From Ananas comosus (Eukaryota > Streptophyta > Magnoliopsida > Poales > Bromeliaceae): a stretch of DNA of 64,000 nucleotides. The notes beneath the pieces are model-generated. The model did not search any database. It was given only the letters and a program-made list of their open reading frames with translations, and was not told the origin of the DNA. The stretch spans positions 2,954,273 through 3,018,272 of the forward strand of contig NC_033640.1 in the NCBI RefSeq assembly GCF_001540865.1. The letters run 5' to 3'. A program made the position numbers and the translations under genes. Shown here piece by piece: positions 34,894 to 44,893 of this stretch (position 1 is its first letter; every line of letters starts with the position of its first letter).

Positions 34894-37800
34894 AGCAAAG
34901 AAAATATGGGAGGAAAGGGTTCTAATTATGATTTCTTTAAATCCCCTGACGGGTTAATATATATTAACAAACCCAAAACCAGAGAACCCAAACCCAGAAC
35001 CCATTAAACTTCCAACACCGCACCTTGCGCCTGAGGCGCGTGCCTCGTGCATCACCTGAGGCGCGCGCCTCAGAGCCTAGGCACGCGCCTCGCGCCTAGG
35101 CACTGAGGTGCGCACCCCCTATATCTCTATCTGCGCCCCCTATATCTGTATCTATGCAACATAGGATAGATCTTTTGGATAACACTACGTTGAAAGAAGA
35201 GAATGCAATGTAAAGCTTTACCTCCCGGATAACCAGATCCAAAGTTCCTATGCATATTCTCAGCACTTTCATCAAGTGCCCAATCCCGCAAGGCTCTGTC
35301 TCTTGTCACCTGAGTTTGCAATGCTCAACTACAGTTAAGAGCTAAACTTGTATGAAATTAACCAAAACACTTAGCAACCAATAATCTAGAGAAGGCTTGG
35401 TTGTTTAAAAAGATTTCTGTCGATTCCAAGTTTAAAGAGTAGAATTTACCTTAGCAACTATACTTGCTCCACTAACAACTGGATAAAGGCTATCAGCTTT
35501 CTTGGAAACCACAAACTTGATACCAGGAAATCTCTCAGATAATTTTACCCTATATTTCTCGGCATCTCCAACTGTATCCACATAAACCTTCTCCAGCATG
35601 AGCATGTACAAAAAGAAAATAATATTTTACTAAGATCATGTGTAATTCTAGTAAGTTAGTTTAAGGATAACCAAAAAATAATAATAATAACCTCTGCTAA
35701 AAGAACTCCCATATTGAGAACCCTCCTAATGAGACCCATGGCTGAGTTGTGAGATATCTCATTCAAATTGACTTTTGTCCTGAGAGCAAACAGCAAGAGA
35801 TATTCTGTACAAGTTCGTAGGTCTTTGAAAGATCTGCAAAATTTAAATATTGACTGTCTACCTCTGTAGCATTTTTGCTGATAGTTCTCTTGGATCAATG
35901 ACATCAACTTCCCATCCGATGGAGCTATCTTCTTTTAAATTTTCAAATAACTCCTCCCTCTTTTCCTCCTTCAAGGTCTTCGAATCTGTGTGTGGGATAT
36001 AACAAACCGTCAGTCTACAATCTATCAGTAAGCTACCATTGATTCTCCTCCAAAAGAACTTAACACTGGAAGGATGTAGATTATGGAGTAAATGCAAAAA
36101 ACACTTCATTTTTTTTATTCATATCAATTACATTCGTATTTTTCAGATGAAGTGAAATAGAAAGTTTCCCTTCTTTTAGATACTTTTTTTTTCCTTATTC
36201 ATCATACATTGCTTTTTTATTTCCTAACAAAGAGGATACTTATATGTTAAATAGGCTGAAAACAAGAGTCTAGATCAGCATGAATAATGGCATAACAAAA
36301 TCGCTTCTATCATGTTTGGGTAGTTTTGTTATTATGTTTTTCCAGTCAATATGTTAATAAATATATGCAAAAGGTTCCAACTAATTTCAAGCCAGTCAGC
36401 TTGCACAAAGATGTCAAGAAATCCAATCATAAGCCTGCTTAACCCCAAAAAAGGGGCTAATGTTACCAGCAGCATTTTTTTACTTTATGATAAAACAAAC
36501 GAAAAGGAGTTCATGTTTAGATAGTTAAATTTATGTTATGCGAACTCCTTTCAAATGAAATATGAACATACTTGAGTATTTCTTATAGCAGAGACAACAG
36601 TAATATACAAACTGAATAAGAGCACGGTACTTCATTATGGGCCTCTTTGGCTCAGCTGTATAGTACTGTTCAATGCAAGTATTGCCTAAATAGTGCTTTT
36701 AGCAGAAGCACCGTCCTGAAATTTCTACAGAAGCTTCTCCTTGCTGCAGAAACAGAAGCACTGAATTAGAGCTTCTGTTTTTGAGATCCACACTTTTATT
36801 TTAGCTTTCTACCACAATGAATGCTCTAAATTTTTCTATTAGCCTAGCTTTCGACAGAAGGTAATAAAGCTGAAATCAATAGAAACAAGCAAGGCCGTGC
36901 AGGCACTAAGTGCCAGGTTTGGTAACGTGGTGGCTAAATAGCCACATGCTTCTTCGGTGACGGTTACAATTGCGATTTTACAATATAAAAGAAGAAAAGA
37001 TTGAAAGCACTTTTCAAACTTTTAGAGATAGCTAAAATATAAAAAATGCGTTTAGCCACCACACTGCCAAACTAGGCCTTAGTACAGACACCAAAACGGC
37101 AACTTACAGGACAGATAATCATGGTGAAGTTCAAGCTTTCTGTCAAAAATGGGGAACTCCTAATGCAGCCTCTAACCTTACTAAAACAGCAAATGTTTCT
37201 CTTGTCTGTTATAAGGATTACTGACGGAAGAATAGCCTAACAAGCAAAACCTTAATGAAAGCTACTAATAGCCTCAGTAGAGTGTTTATAGATTCTGCTA
37301 CAGCTGGAAGCAGAAATGAGACCGCAAATGCAGAAGCTCCAATTTAGTGCTCCGATGCTGCAGCAGATAGAAACTACTAGGAATGTACAGATAAAGTGCT
37401 TCAGCTAAAAGCACTATTCCGACAACACTTTATCAAAATGCACCACACCTTCGGGCGAAACAGAAATATGCCAGCAGAATCAATCAACTAAACATCCATA
37501 TGGTAGGTTTCGCCGCAAAATTTTAATATCCAGAAACCAAAATGAGAATCAAACCATACAACAATAATTGATCACACTAAAATTGATCACATTCTATAAC
37601 TCAAAAACAAAAATTTCTACAAAAAAAGCTAGAATCCAAACCTGCGAAATTGAGGGACGCCAGGGTTTTCTGGTAGGAGAGGGCGCAATACAAGCAACCG
37701 TACACCATGGGACCTGAAACCCATCACAGCAGCAACGAATCTCAACGCACGTACCAACCCATGTGGATCGGAGAAGATCCTCCCCAGTCCCCCCCACCAC

Positions 37801-37967
37801 CCCCACACCAAAAAAAAAAAAAACGTTGCTCGAATCAAAATGGAAAAAGGAGGGAGAGGGAGTTGAATTGAATTTGTACCGAGGACGGGGCCTCCCCCGC
37901 CTCGTCGATGCCCATAACGCAGGGCTCCGACGCCCACTGCGGCGGCGGAGCGGGCGAGCGAGCCCAT
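32495..37967 (-). CDS. RNASEH2A: Ribonuclease H2 catalytic subunit A, eight exons
   Basis: Exons (minus strand order): 37967-37880, 37713-37642, 35985-35862, 35779-35692, 35590-35450, 35309-35222, 32873-32753, 32672-32495. All introns are GT-AG and all phases match, giving 300 codons including the stop (299 aa, the usual family length). Family motifs in order: [47 protein letters not shown], the catalytic Asp in YVDTVGD, the catalytic Asp in [37 protein letters not shown] and [14 protein letters not shown]; the C-terminus is Lys/Arg-rich. With the B and C subunits the enzyme cuts 5' of ribonucleotides embedded in nuclear DNA. Exon 1 is odd: from the ATG at 37967 the frame is open, but the conserved MGIDEAG stretch (from 37915) is read in a different frame from the GPVLG that follows. 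The two acidic active-site residues of DEAG are therefore absent from the predicted protein. Either two compensating one-base errors in GC-rich runs or a damaged allele. Confidence 0.9.
33142..33474. mobile_element. hAT-type MITE in RNASEH2A intron 6
   Basis: Ends CAAGGATTTAAGTG and CACTTAAAACCTTG are inverted repeats; flanks GTATATAT (33134-33141 and 33475-33482) are a perfect 8-bp duplication as hAT elements make. The interior is rich in CCGTGCC and GGCACGG inverted words. Confidence 0.8.
33483..34480. other. Intron 6 of RNASEH2A, AT-rich
   Basis: Short ORFs at 33520-33949 have no recognisable domain. Words such as TATCGAATACCGATACAG and GTATCCGTATTTC suggest further TE debris. No gene seen. 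Confidence 0.5.
34485..35110. mobile_element. GGCGC-rich repeat with CTG triplet tract in intron 6
   Basis: The left part reads AAGGCGTGGGGCGCAATGAG and the right part is dense in GCGCCTCAGG and GCGCCTAGGC words, partly inverted. Between them lie an irregular CTG/TTG triplet tract (34700-34815) and a (GA)n run (34858-34892). The Gln/Ser/Ala ORFs here are translations of the triplets. Exact ends are not clear. Confidence 0.5.
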
Positions 37968-38100
37968 CGCCGCCGATTCCGCCGCTGCCTTTAGAGGAAG
38001 CGAGAGAGAAACGCCGAAACCCTAGATTGTTTTTGTTCCCGCCATTGTTGGGGTCTCTCCACCACTATAAGCGGTAGTGTTAGCACCACCGGCCGTTTGT
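37968..38100 (-). promoter_or_regulatory. Probable 5' UTR and proximal promoter of RNASEH2A
   Basis: The region upstream of the ATG at 37967 is GC-rich near the gene and holds no ORF. No clear TATA box is seen. Beyond 38090 the sequence becomes poly-A and AT-rich. Confidence 0.4.
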
Positions 38101-39055
38101 TTGACGTAAAACTGCGAAAAAAAAAAAATTCGTAGGAAAAAATTTTTGGTGGAAAAAAAATTTTACGTAGTGTAGTGATGATTGTTTGTTGAAAGAAAAG
38201 AAAAGTGTAGTGATGATTGTTTGTTGAAAAAAGAAAAGTAGTTGAAACTATATAAAATAATTTTTTTATTTATAATATTATTATTATATAATAATTAATA
38301 TACTATATATATTATTATTATTATTTTATAATATTATTACTATAAATATATTAATATATAATAATTAATATATTACATATATTAATATTATAGTTTAATT
38401 TTAATAAATAAAATATATTAAAATATATATTATACATAGGTATATAATATAATATATATAATAGTACATATATTTAATACTATAAAATAATTTACCAAAT
38501 ATTTAATAAATAATATTTACAAATAATATTATATATAATTGTATATTTATATTAAAATTATACTATTATCTTTATATAACTTATTACTTAAATATTATTA
38601 ATATATAATAATTAATATATTACATATATTAATATTATAGTTTAAATTTAATAAATAAAATATATTAAATATATATTATTACATAGGTATAAATATAATA
38701 TAATAATAATAGTACATATATTTAATACTATAAAATAATTTACCATATATTTAATAAATAATATTACAAATAAAATATTATATATAATGTAATTTATATT
38801 AAAAATTATATCATATTACTTGTATAGAGAGAGAGAGAGGTGGAGAGAGAGGGGTCTATGGACCTCTCTTTTCACGCGCCTCTCTGCGCGGCCCACGAGG
38901 GCCGCTCAACCTCGTGGACCGCACGCTTTTCTTCTTCGGCATTGCACGTTTTTATTTTCCGCTCAATTTGAGCGGAAAACGAAAATCCCCGTTTTCATCC
39001 CAGTTCGTAAAAAAAATTTTCGGGGAAAATTTTTTTACTACCAACCAAACAAAAA
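38087..39055. mobile_element. Candidate TIR element with an AT-rich tandem core
   Basis: GGCCGTTTGTTTG at 38091 and CCAACCAAACAAAA near 39042-39056 may be inverted ends. The core 38255-38822 is almost pure A/T and contains two copies of a unit of about 248 bp (TTAATATATAATAATTAATA at about 38350 and 38598). A (GA)n run follows. Element identity is uncertain; the tandem core is clear. Confidence 0.5.
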
Positions 39056-40047
39056 AGATTGGCTGCGGATCCCACCTCCACTGCCGTTCGATCCCACCAC
39101 CGTCGCCGCCACCGTCGAGGAGCAGGAGGGTTGGAGAGGGGGAGTCAATGATGGTAACAACAATGACGACAATGACAACGACAACGAAGAGGGAGACGGT
39201 CGAGGGAATCGGAGATGTGGAGGGCAATATTCGGTTCGGCTACGAGTTAATGCCATCGAGTCGAGGAAGCAACTGGGACGGGAAATGAATAGTACAGTTC
39301 AAAAAAATTATTTCTGGCCATTTTTGGGACAACTTGGTAAGTCTATGGGTTCTTTCATCTATTGCAAATATGTTAATACTATTAACCTCCTGCTTACTCT
39401 TTCCATCCTGTTTCTTTTGGTTTCATCTATAAAATACAATGAATGATCTTATATAGCCAAACCAAATAAACTCAGGTTCAAATATACAAAGAACATGGCC
39501 ATTTATAATAAAACAATAGGTTAATATCATAATGGTCTTTAGTTTTTATTTTATTGCTTGAGCACGTAGAAGACTAATTTTCAAGACGTATTCAACAAAT
39601 CCCAATCCGAGATTAACGGCTATGATAATGAGGAAGAAGCGAAGAGGTTCCATTCCCTTGCTCTTTTCCCTTAATTTTTGTTTATTATTTCAAAATTTAG
39701 CATTAATTTGATCCAGTTTGTTTGTAGGCGATTCACAATTTTCTACAGCTGTTGGTAGTCAAGGAACCCAGGCAAGAAAGGTGAACAAGTTTTTGTTTCC
39801 TTTAATTTCAATTAGGTTTTTTTTAATTCGTCAAAAAATATTGAGAAGTTGGAGTTCTATCTCAAGATGAATTCAAAGAAATGTGCTTCCGGTTTATTTG
39901 TCGTATCATGGCTTTATTGTCAGCAAATCATCACCACTCTATAGAAATTAATAACTATTTTGTGAGATAGATAGTTTTTGCTCAAGACGGGATAAGTCTC
40001 GGTTAAGTTCCTGTCTTTATGTCTGCTTAGCTCTTTCATTTCTAACT
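39056..40047 (+). other. Coding-like fragments, unassigned
   Basis: GC-rich and open at 39060-39300 with Asp/Asn repeats, then AT-rich DNA with two short exon-like stretches at about 39580-39650 and 39727-39785 (GDSQFSTAVGSQGTQARKVN in one frame, after a TTTGTAG acceptor-like site). No family recognised. It may be the left part of the DNA that ends at the Helitron terminus at 60139, because element 3 and the copia element interrupt that DNA. Confidence 0.35.
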
Positions 40048-40265
40048 ATCGATGTAATATATCGAATCTTTGGATCGTAATGCTAACTTTGATCGAATGG
40101 ATCAAAGTGAGGTATGAGGATGATAAGCCAAGTCCCCGAGTTGCCTTGAAAGCGTTGGGATGATTAGAAGTGAGTTTCGGGAGTGTTCAGGTGTTTTCGG
40201 CGCAAACCGGGCACAAAAACGAACTCTGAAACATTGCAGCTGGTGGACTGTAGAATTGACATTGA

Positions 40266-40622
40266 GTATCGGTACCAAGGCAATGCAGTATCGGTACCCA
40301 ATAGAAGTGCAAATTAAGCAGCTCTCGGGTTCGGGACCTTGACAGGCTGCGTACCGGTACCGAGGGTTGAGTACCGGTACCCTGTTAATTGCCCGAAAGG
40401 TGAGCTCTCGGGTTTGGTTGCTGTCAAGTCGAGTACCGGTACTGCGTAGATTGGTACCGGTACTCGACATGTCGTGTACCGGTACTGGGTGCTACGTACC
40501 GATACTCCATGTTATATCAGATTGTGTAGATCTCGGGTTGAGTGACTGGTACTGGTACTGCGTAGCTGAGTACCGGTACTGGAAGCCCGCGTACCGGTAC
40601 TCCAACCCGAGTACCGATACTC
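40266..40622 (+). promoter_or_regulatory. Phased palindrome array (GTACCGGTAC) in element 3 5' LTR
   Basis: Twelve sites with cores at 40268, 40290, 40353, 40373, 40435, 40456, 40478, 40498, 40551, 40572, 40593 and 40613. Spacing within groups is 20-22 bp, about two helical turns, so all sites of a group face the same side of the DNA. Confidence 0.88.
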
Positions 40623-40695
40623 AGCCCTGCGAAGGACTGAATTGTAATGTTGTAAATGAGGATTTGTGAGGGGGTTATTTGCAAATGTTGGGGTC

Positions 40696-40703
40696 TATAA
40701 ATA
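40696..40703 (+). promoter_or_regulatory. TATA box of the element 3 LTR
   Basis: TATAAATA, framed by the 7-bp inverted arms GTTGGGG and CCCCAAC. The same arrangement is intact in the 3' LTR at 48936-48943. It lies about 75 bp after the palindrome array, as expected for a promoter with upstream sites. Confidence 0.75.
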
Positions 40704-42364
40704 GCCCCAACCCTACACCTGTTATTTCCATGCAAAGAACCCATCGTTTCTTCCGCCTTCTCATCTCTCTCTCCTTCTCTTTCTCTAGGGTTACTCCAAC
40801 AAAGGGGTATTGGAGGAGATTAAAGGTGGGAAATTAGAGCTTTTGGAAAAGAAGAAGCTCAAGAATAAGGACGACTTGGGGAGCACAGAGTCAAGGTAGG
40901 TTTCTTGCATTCATATGTTAGGGTTTAGCTTAATTACTCTAAATTGCTTGGTTTTGAGGTCTTAGGATTTGAAAGCTTGGATTATGCTATGAAATCCTCA
41001 GAAATTTGGAGTATGGGTAGTATGTGAAAACCCTAGGGTTGAAAATAGGATTTTGTAGGAATGAAGGTCTATTATGAAACTGATCTCTTGTATTTCTAAT
41101 TGAAGGTTAATTCGACGCGTTGGGAGACTCAAATCTAAGTTCCGGCAAGTCTACGGCAATATATTGAGGAAAAACCTCAATTTGCTTTCGTTAGCCGTGG
41201 GTCGAGGGATTTAGGTGTCCAAAAATCGCGAGACTTGGATTCTTGCACCCCGGCATCCCTATGAGGTGGGTGGTGTTATCCGAAATTATCGAATTTCTCA
41301 TTATGTCTATGTCACCTTTTTGAGCATATATGTATTGTATTCATGCATTGTAGGGTAATATGATATGTGGCAAGATGTGGGATCTCTTGTATGCGTCAAT
41401 GTAAAAGTGCATGTGAAATGACAATAGACTATGGACATAGAAACCCTATGAATGTATGAACTAAAGTGTTGGACTATGACAATAGTAAATAAGATAACAT
41501 TGTGACTAGAGGGATTGATTAGCACCTAGAAATATGGAATGCTAGACAAAGAAAACCTTATGAACTTTGTGGCAATATTGACATGGTATCCTCAAAGTTG
41601 AGGATTTGATCGTACTCACAGTTAGTCTGATATGCTCGAGGGTGGTCGCTCCACCTCAAGCGGTGAGCTCCGAAGTTGTCATTCATTGGGCGGTAGCGGA
41701 ATTCTCCCTAGCAGACGGTCCCGTCGGGTTGTAGCGGAATTCTCCGCGACAAAAAGGGATTTGGTTTGGTGAGTTGGGTTTAACCAAAAAGATTAGGTAA
41801 AGGTAAAAGTAAAAGAGAAAGGCATGCATCATGAGCATTATATTTATTACTTCAGTTACTATCCAGGCATAGTAGTTGCATAGTTTGGTTTGCTATCTAT
41901 CCTTTCTTTCTACTTATGCCTAATTAAATCTAGTAGGTGAGTCGGTCCGAACCCATTGGAAACTTTTAGTAATTCTCACCCCACTAACCTTGCAGATCCG
42001 AGCGCAGCGGGACGGTCGAGGATCGCGGCAAGGGCATTGCGCCCTAGGTAGTGGACTTCCTCGAATATAGTTGTAACCTTTTGTATTTCATCTTTTGTAG
42101 TTGATGAAATAGTTGTATTGAAAGACAAGTTATGTAATTGAAAATGAATGTAAGAATCATGTATGTAATGAATTAATGCAAGCTTTGTATTTTGTTAAAT
42201 GTAATCAAGATACAATGTATGGATGTAATAACTAGTTTACTTTCTTTATATATGTTTGTTGTTGTAGTGGAGCCTAGGGCAGACAGGAGAGACTCTGTTC
42301 ATTAGGCATCTGTGTGCATGCCCGAACCAATCAAATTGGCGGTTGCGGGGCGTGACAGATAGAA

Positions 42365-42376
42365 TGGTATCAGAGC
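42365..42376 (+). other. Primer binding site of element 3
   Basis: TGGTATCAGAGC, seven bases after the LTR end; initiator Met-tRNA type. Confidence 0.9.
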
Positions 42377-42649
42377 AATGAAAAGTGAAAGTATAGGATG
42401 GACCTAGGGACCTTAGGATTGGAAACCTTAAGGACTTAAGGACACGAGTAACGTGGATTTGAATTATAGCGAAAACTAAATGGATTGGGTTAGTTGGTAG
42501 TATGTCTCTAATGGTAATTAGGGACTAATCCAAGTTGTTATTTGTTCTCAACTTAAGGGGTTATGTTTGCGGCCGACAACATAATGCCTAGAGATGAGGA
42601 CAAGTACACTTGATTGCTTTTGCCTGATTTGGTTTTGTTTGGGTATGTT

Positions 42650-44470
42650 GTCGAGAGCGAGAAAGGTGATTAATAGTGGATGTGTAGCCTATTTAGCGAC
42701 GGTAGTGGAGACTTAAAAGGAACTTTCGGTATTTTGAGATATTCCAGTAGCTCGAGAGTTTTCGGATGTGTTTCCCATGGAGTTGCTGGGATTGCCACTG
42801 GACCGGGAGATCGAGTTTGTCATTGACTTGGTTCCCAGGATGGCGCCAATTTCGAAAGCTCCGTATAGAATGGCACCGGCTAAGTTAAAGGAATTAAAAG
42901 CTGATCAATTACAAGATCTCGTCGACAAGGGCTTTTTGAAGCCCAGTGTATCGCCATGGGGAGCTCCAGTGCTATTTGTAAAGAAGAAGGATGGAACGCT
43001 TCGGCTTTGCGTGGGTTACCGCGAGCTAAACAAGATTACGATCAAAAATAAATACCCGTTACCTCGGATTGATGATTTATTTGACCAATTGCAAGGATCT
43101 CGGGTATATTCCAAGATTGATCTCCAGTCGGGATATCACCAATTGAAGATCAAGCCGGAGGATGTGCATAAAATGACATTTCGTACATGTTATGGCCATT
43201 ATGAATTCACGGTTATACCGTTTGGGCTTACTAATGCCCCTGTAGTATTTATGGACTTGATGAACTATGTCTTTAAGCCGTTGTTGGATCGGTATGTCGT
43301 GGTGTTCATAGACGACATATTGATCTATTCTCGGAGTGACAAAGGGCACAAGGAACATTTGAGAACTGTGATGCAAATTCTTCGAGAAAAGAAGCTCTAT
43401 GCCAAGTTAAAGAAGTCCGACTTTTGGCTTCGTGAGGTCGCCTTCTTAGGCCATGTGATTTTCGTGAGTGGTGTATCTGTTGACCCGAGGAAAGTTGAGG
43501 CGACTAAAGATTGGCCTCGCCCAACAAGCGTTGCGGAGATCCGCAGTTTACTTGGCCTTGCGGGTTATTACCGGCAGTTCGTGGAGGGGTCTGCTAAACT
43601 TACTACTCCACTAACGCACCTCACGCACAAGGGAACCAAGCATGTGTGGAGCGACGATTGCGATCGGAGCTTTCGAAAGCTAAAGGAAAGATTGACTTCA
43701 ACTCCTATACTCGCCCTACCGACTCCGGGAGAGAGTTTTGTGGTATACAATGATGCCTCCTATAATGGTCTTGGGTGTGTTCTAATGCAGTGTAGGTGGG
43801 TTATCGCTTATGCTTCCCGTTAGTTAAAAAGCTATGAAAAGAACTACCCTATTCATGACCTAGAGTTAGCCACGGTGATTTTTGCATTGAAGTTATGGAG
43901 GCACTATTTGTATAGCGAGCGCTGCGAGGTATATACAGATCATAAAATCCTCAAATACTTATTCACTCAAAAGAAGTTGAATATATGGTAATGTCGGTGG
44001 TTGGAATTATTGAAGGACTATGATGTCACTATTCTATACCACCAGGGGAAGGCCAATGTGGTGGCGGATGCGCTTAGTAGAAAGTCGGTGGAAAATCTCG
44101 CCATTGCAATTACACATCAACAGTCATTCTGGAGAGAAATGTGGCGGTTCGATCTTGAGGTTGTAGCTCTGGAGGTTCCGGCTATCCTTGCCGCTCTAGT
44201 TGTTCAACTGACCTTGTTGGAGAAAATTAAAGATCGGCAATCTTCGGATCCATATCTCCAAAAAGTATGGCGAGATATTGAGAGCGGGCGCACCGGTGAT
44301 TTTAGCGTGGGATCCGATGGCGCACTTCGCTTTCGGAACTGTTGGTGCGTGCCAAAGGACGAGGAGGTTCAAAAGTTATTTTGCAAGAAGCCCATCAATC
44401 TCCTTATAGTATGCATCCGGGCAGCACTAAAATGTACAAAGATCTCAAAGTGCATTATTGGTGGCCAGGG
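42650..44470 (+). pseudogene. Protease end, reverse transcriptase and RNase H of element 3
   Basis: The pol text starts abruptly at about 42655 with the segment that in element 1 lies 150 bp after the last protease motif. From 42768 a long open frame of 351 codons carries reverse transcriptase: [16 protein letters not shown] (about 43040), FGLTNAP and the catalytic [10 protein letters not shown] (about 43300). It runs on into RNase H ([10 protein letters not shown], the first Asp replaced by Asn) and stops with TAG at 43822. Another stop (TAA) lies at about 43989, then 44001-44474 holds DALSRK. The reverse transcriptase itself is remarkably intact. Confidence 0.92.
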
Positions 44471-44893
44471 ATGAAGAAGGACATTGGGCAATTTGTGGCG
44501 CAGTGTTTAACTTGCCAATAGGTTAAGGCGGAGAGCTGATTTCCAACGGGAAAGCTTCAAAGCTTACATATTCTCGTTTGGAAGTGGGAAGATGTGGCGA
44601 TGGACTTCGTGGTGGGTTTACCCTGATCGCAAGCCGGACACGATGCTATCTGGGCTGTGGTGGATCGTTTGATGAAATCAGCAAATTTCTTGTCGATTCA
44701 CACTCGGGGGACAAGTTGGCGCAAGTCTATCTTAATGAGATTGTGAGGTTACATGGAGTTCCGACGTCTATAGTATCGGATCGAGACCCTCGGTTCACAT
44801 CTCACTTTTGGAAGAGTTTGCAGAATGCCCTTGGCACACAACTCGACTTTAGCACCGCATTTCATCCTCAAAGTGATAGGCAATCGGAGAGGG
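44471..44893 (+). pseudogene. Integrase of element 3, first part
   Basis: Fragments in two frames: zinc-finger end (QFVAQCLTCQ) and catalytic core from about 44600 (GDKLAQVYLNEIVRLHG, SIVSDRDPRFTSHF, TAFHPQSDRQSER). The frame is interrupted exactly after QSER by the nested solo LTR at 44894. Confidence 0.88.

Larger units (their letters stand above)
40053..42357 (+). repeat. 5' LTR of element 3
   Basis: TGTAATATATCG to GGGGCGTGACA. Holds the longest palindrome array in the window, a TATA box and the same U5 block as family B (CCGAACCAATCAAATTGGC). Confidence 0.95.

Noticed and set aside
34587..34957. Gln/Ser/Ala or Leu/Cys-rich ORFs on both strands
   Set aside because: Triplet-repeat translation in an intron of RNASEH2A, present in several frames and strands.
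38820..39446. 208-codon ORF beginning in a (GA)n run
   Set aside because: Low-complexity Arg/Glu and Asp/Asn stretches with no family match; kept only as an unassigned coding-like fragment.
40266..40622. Simple satellite DNA as explanation for the palindromes
   Set aside because: The sequence between palindromes is not repeated; only the palindromes and their spacing recur.
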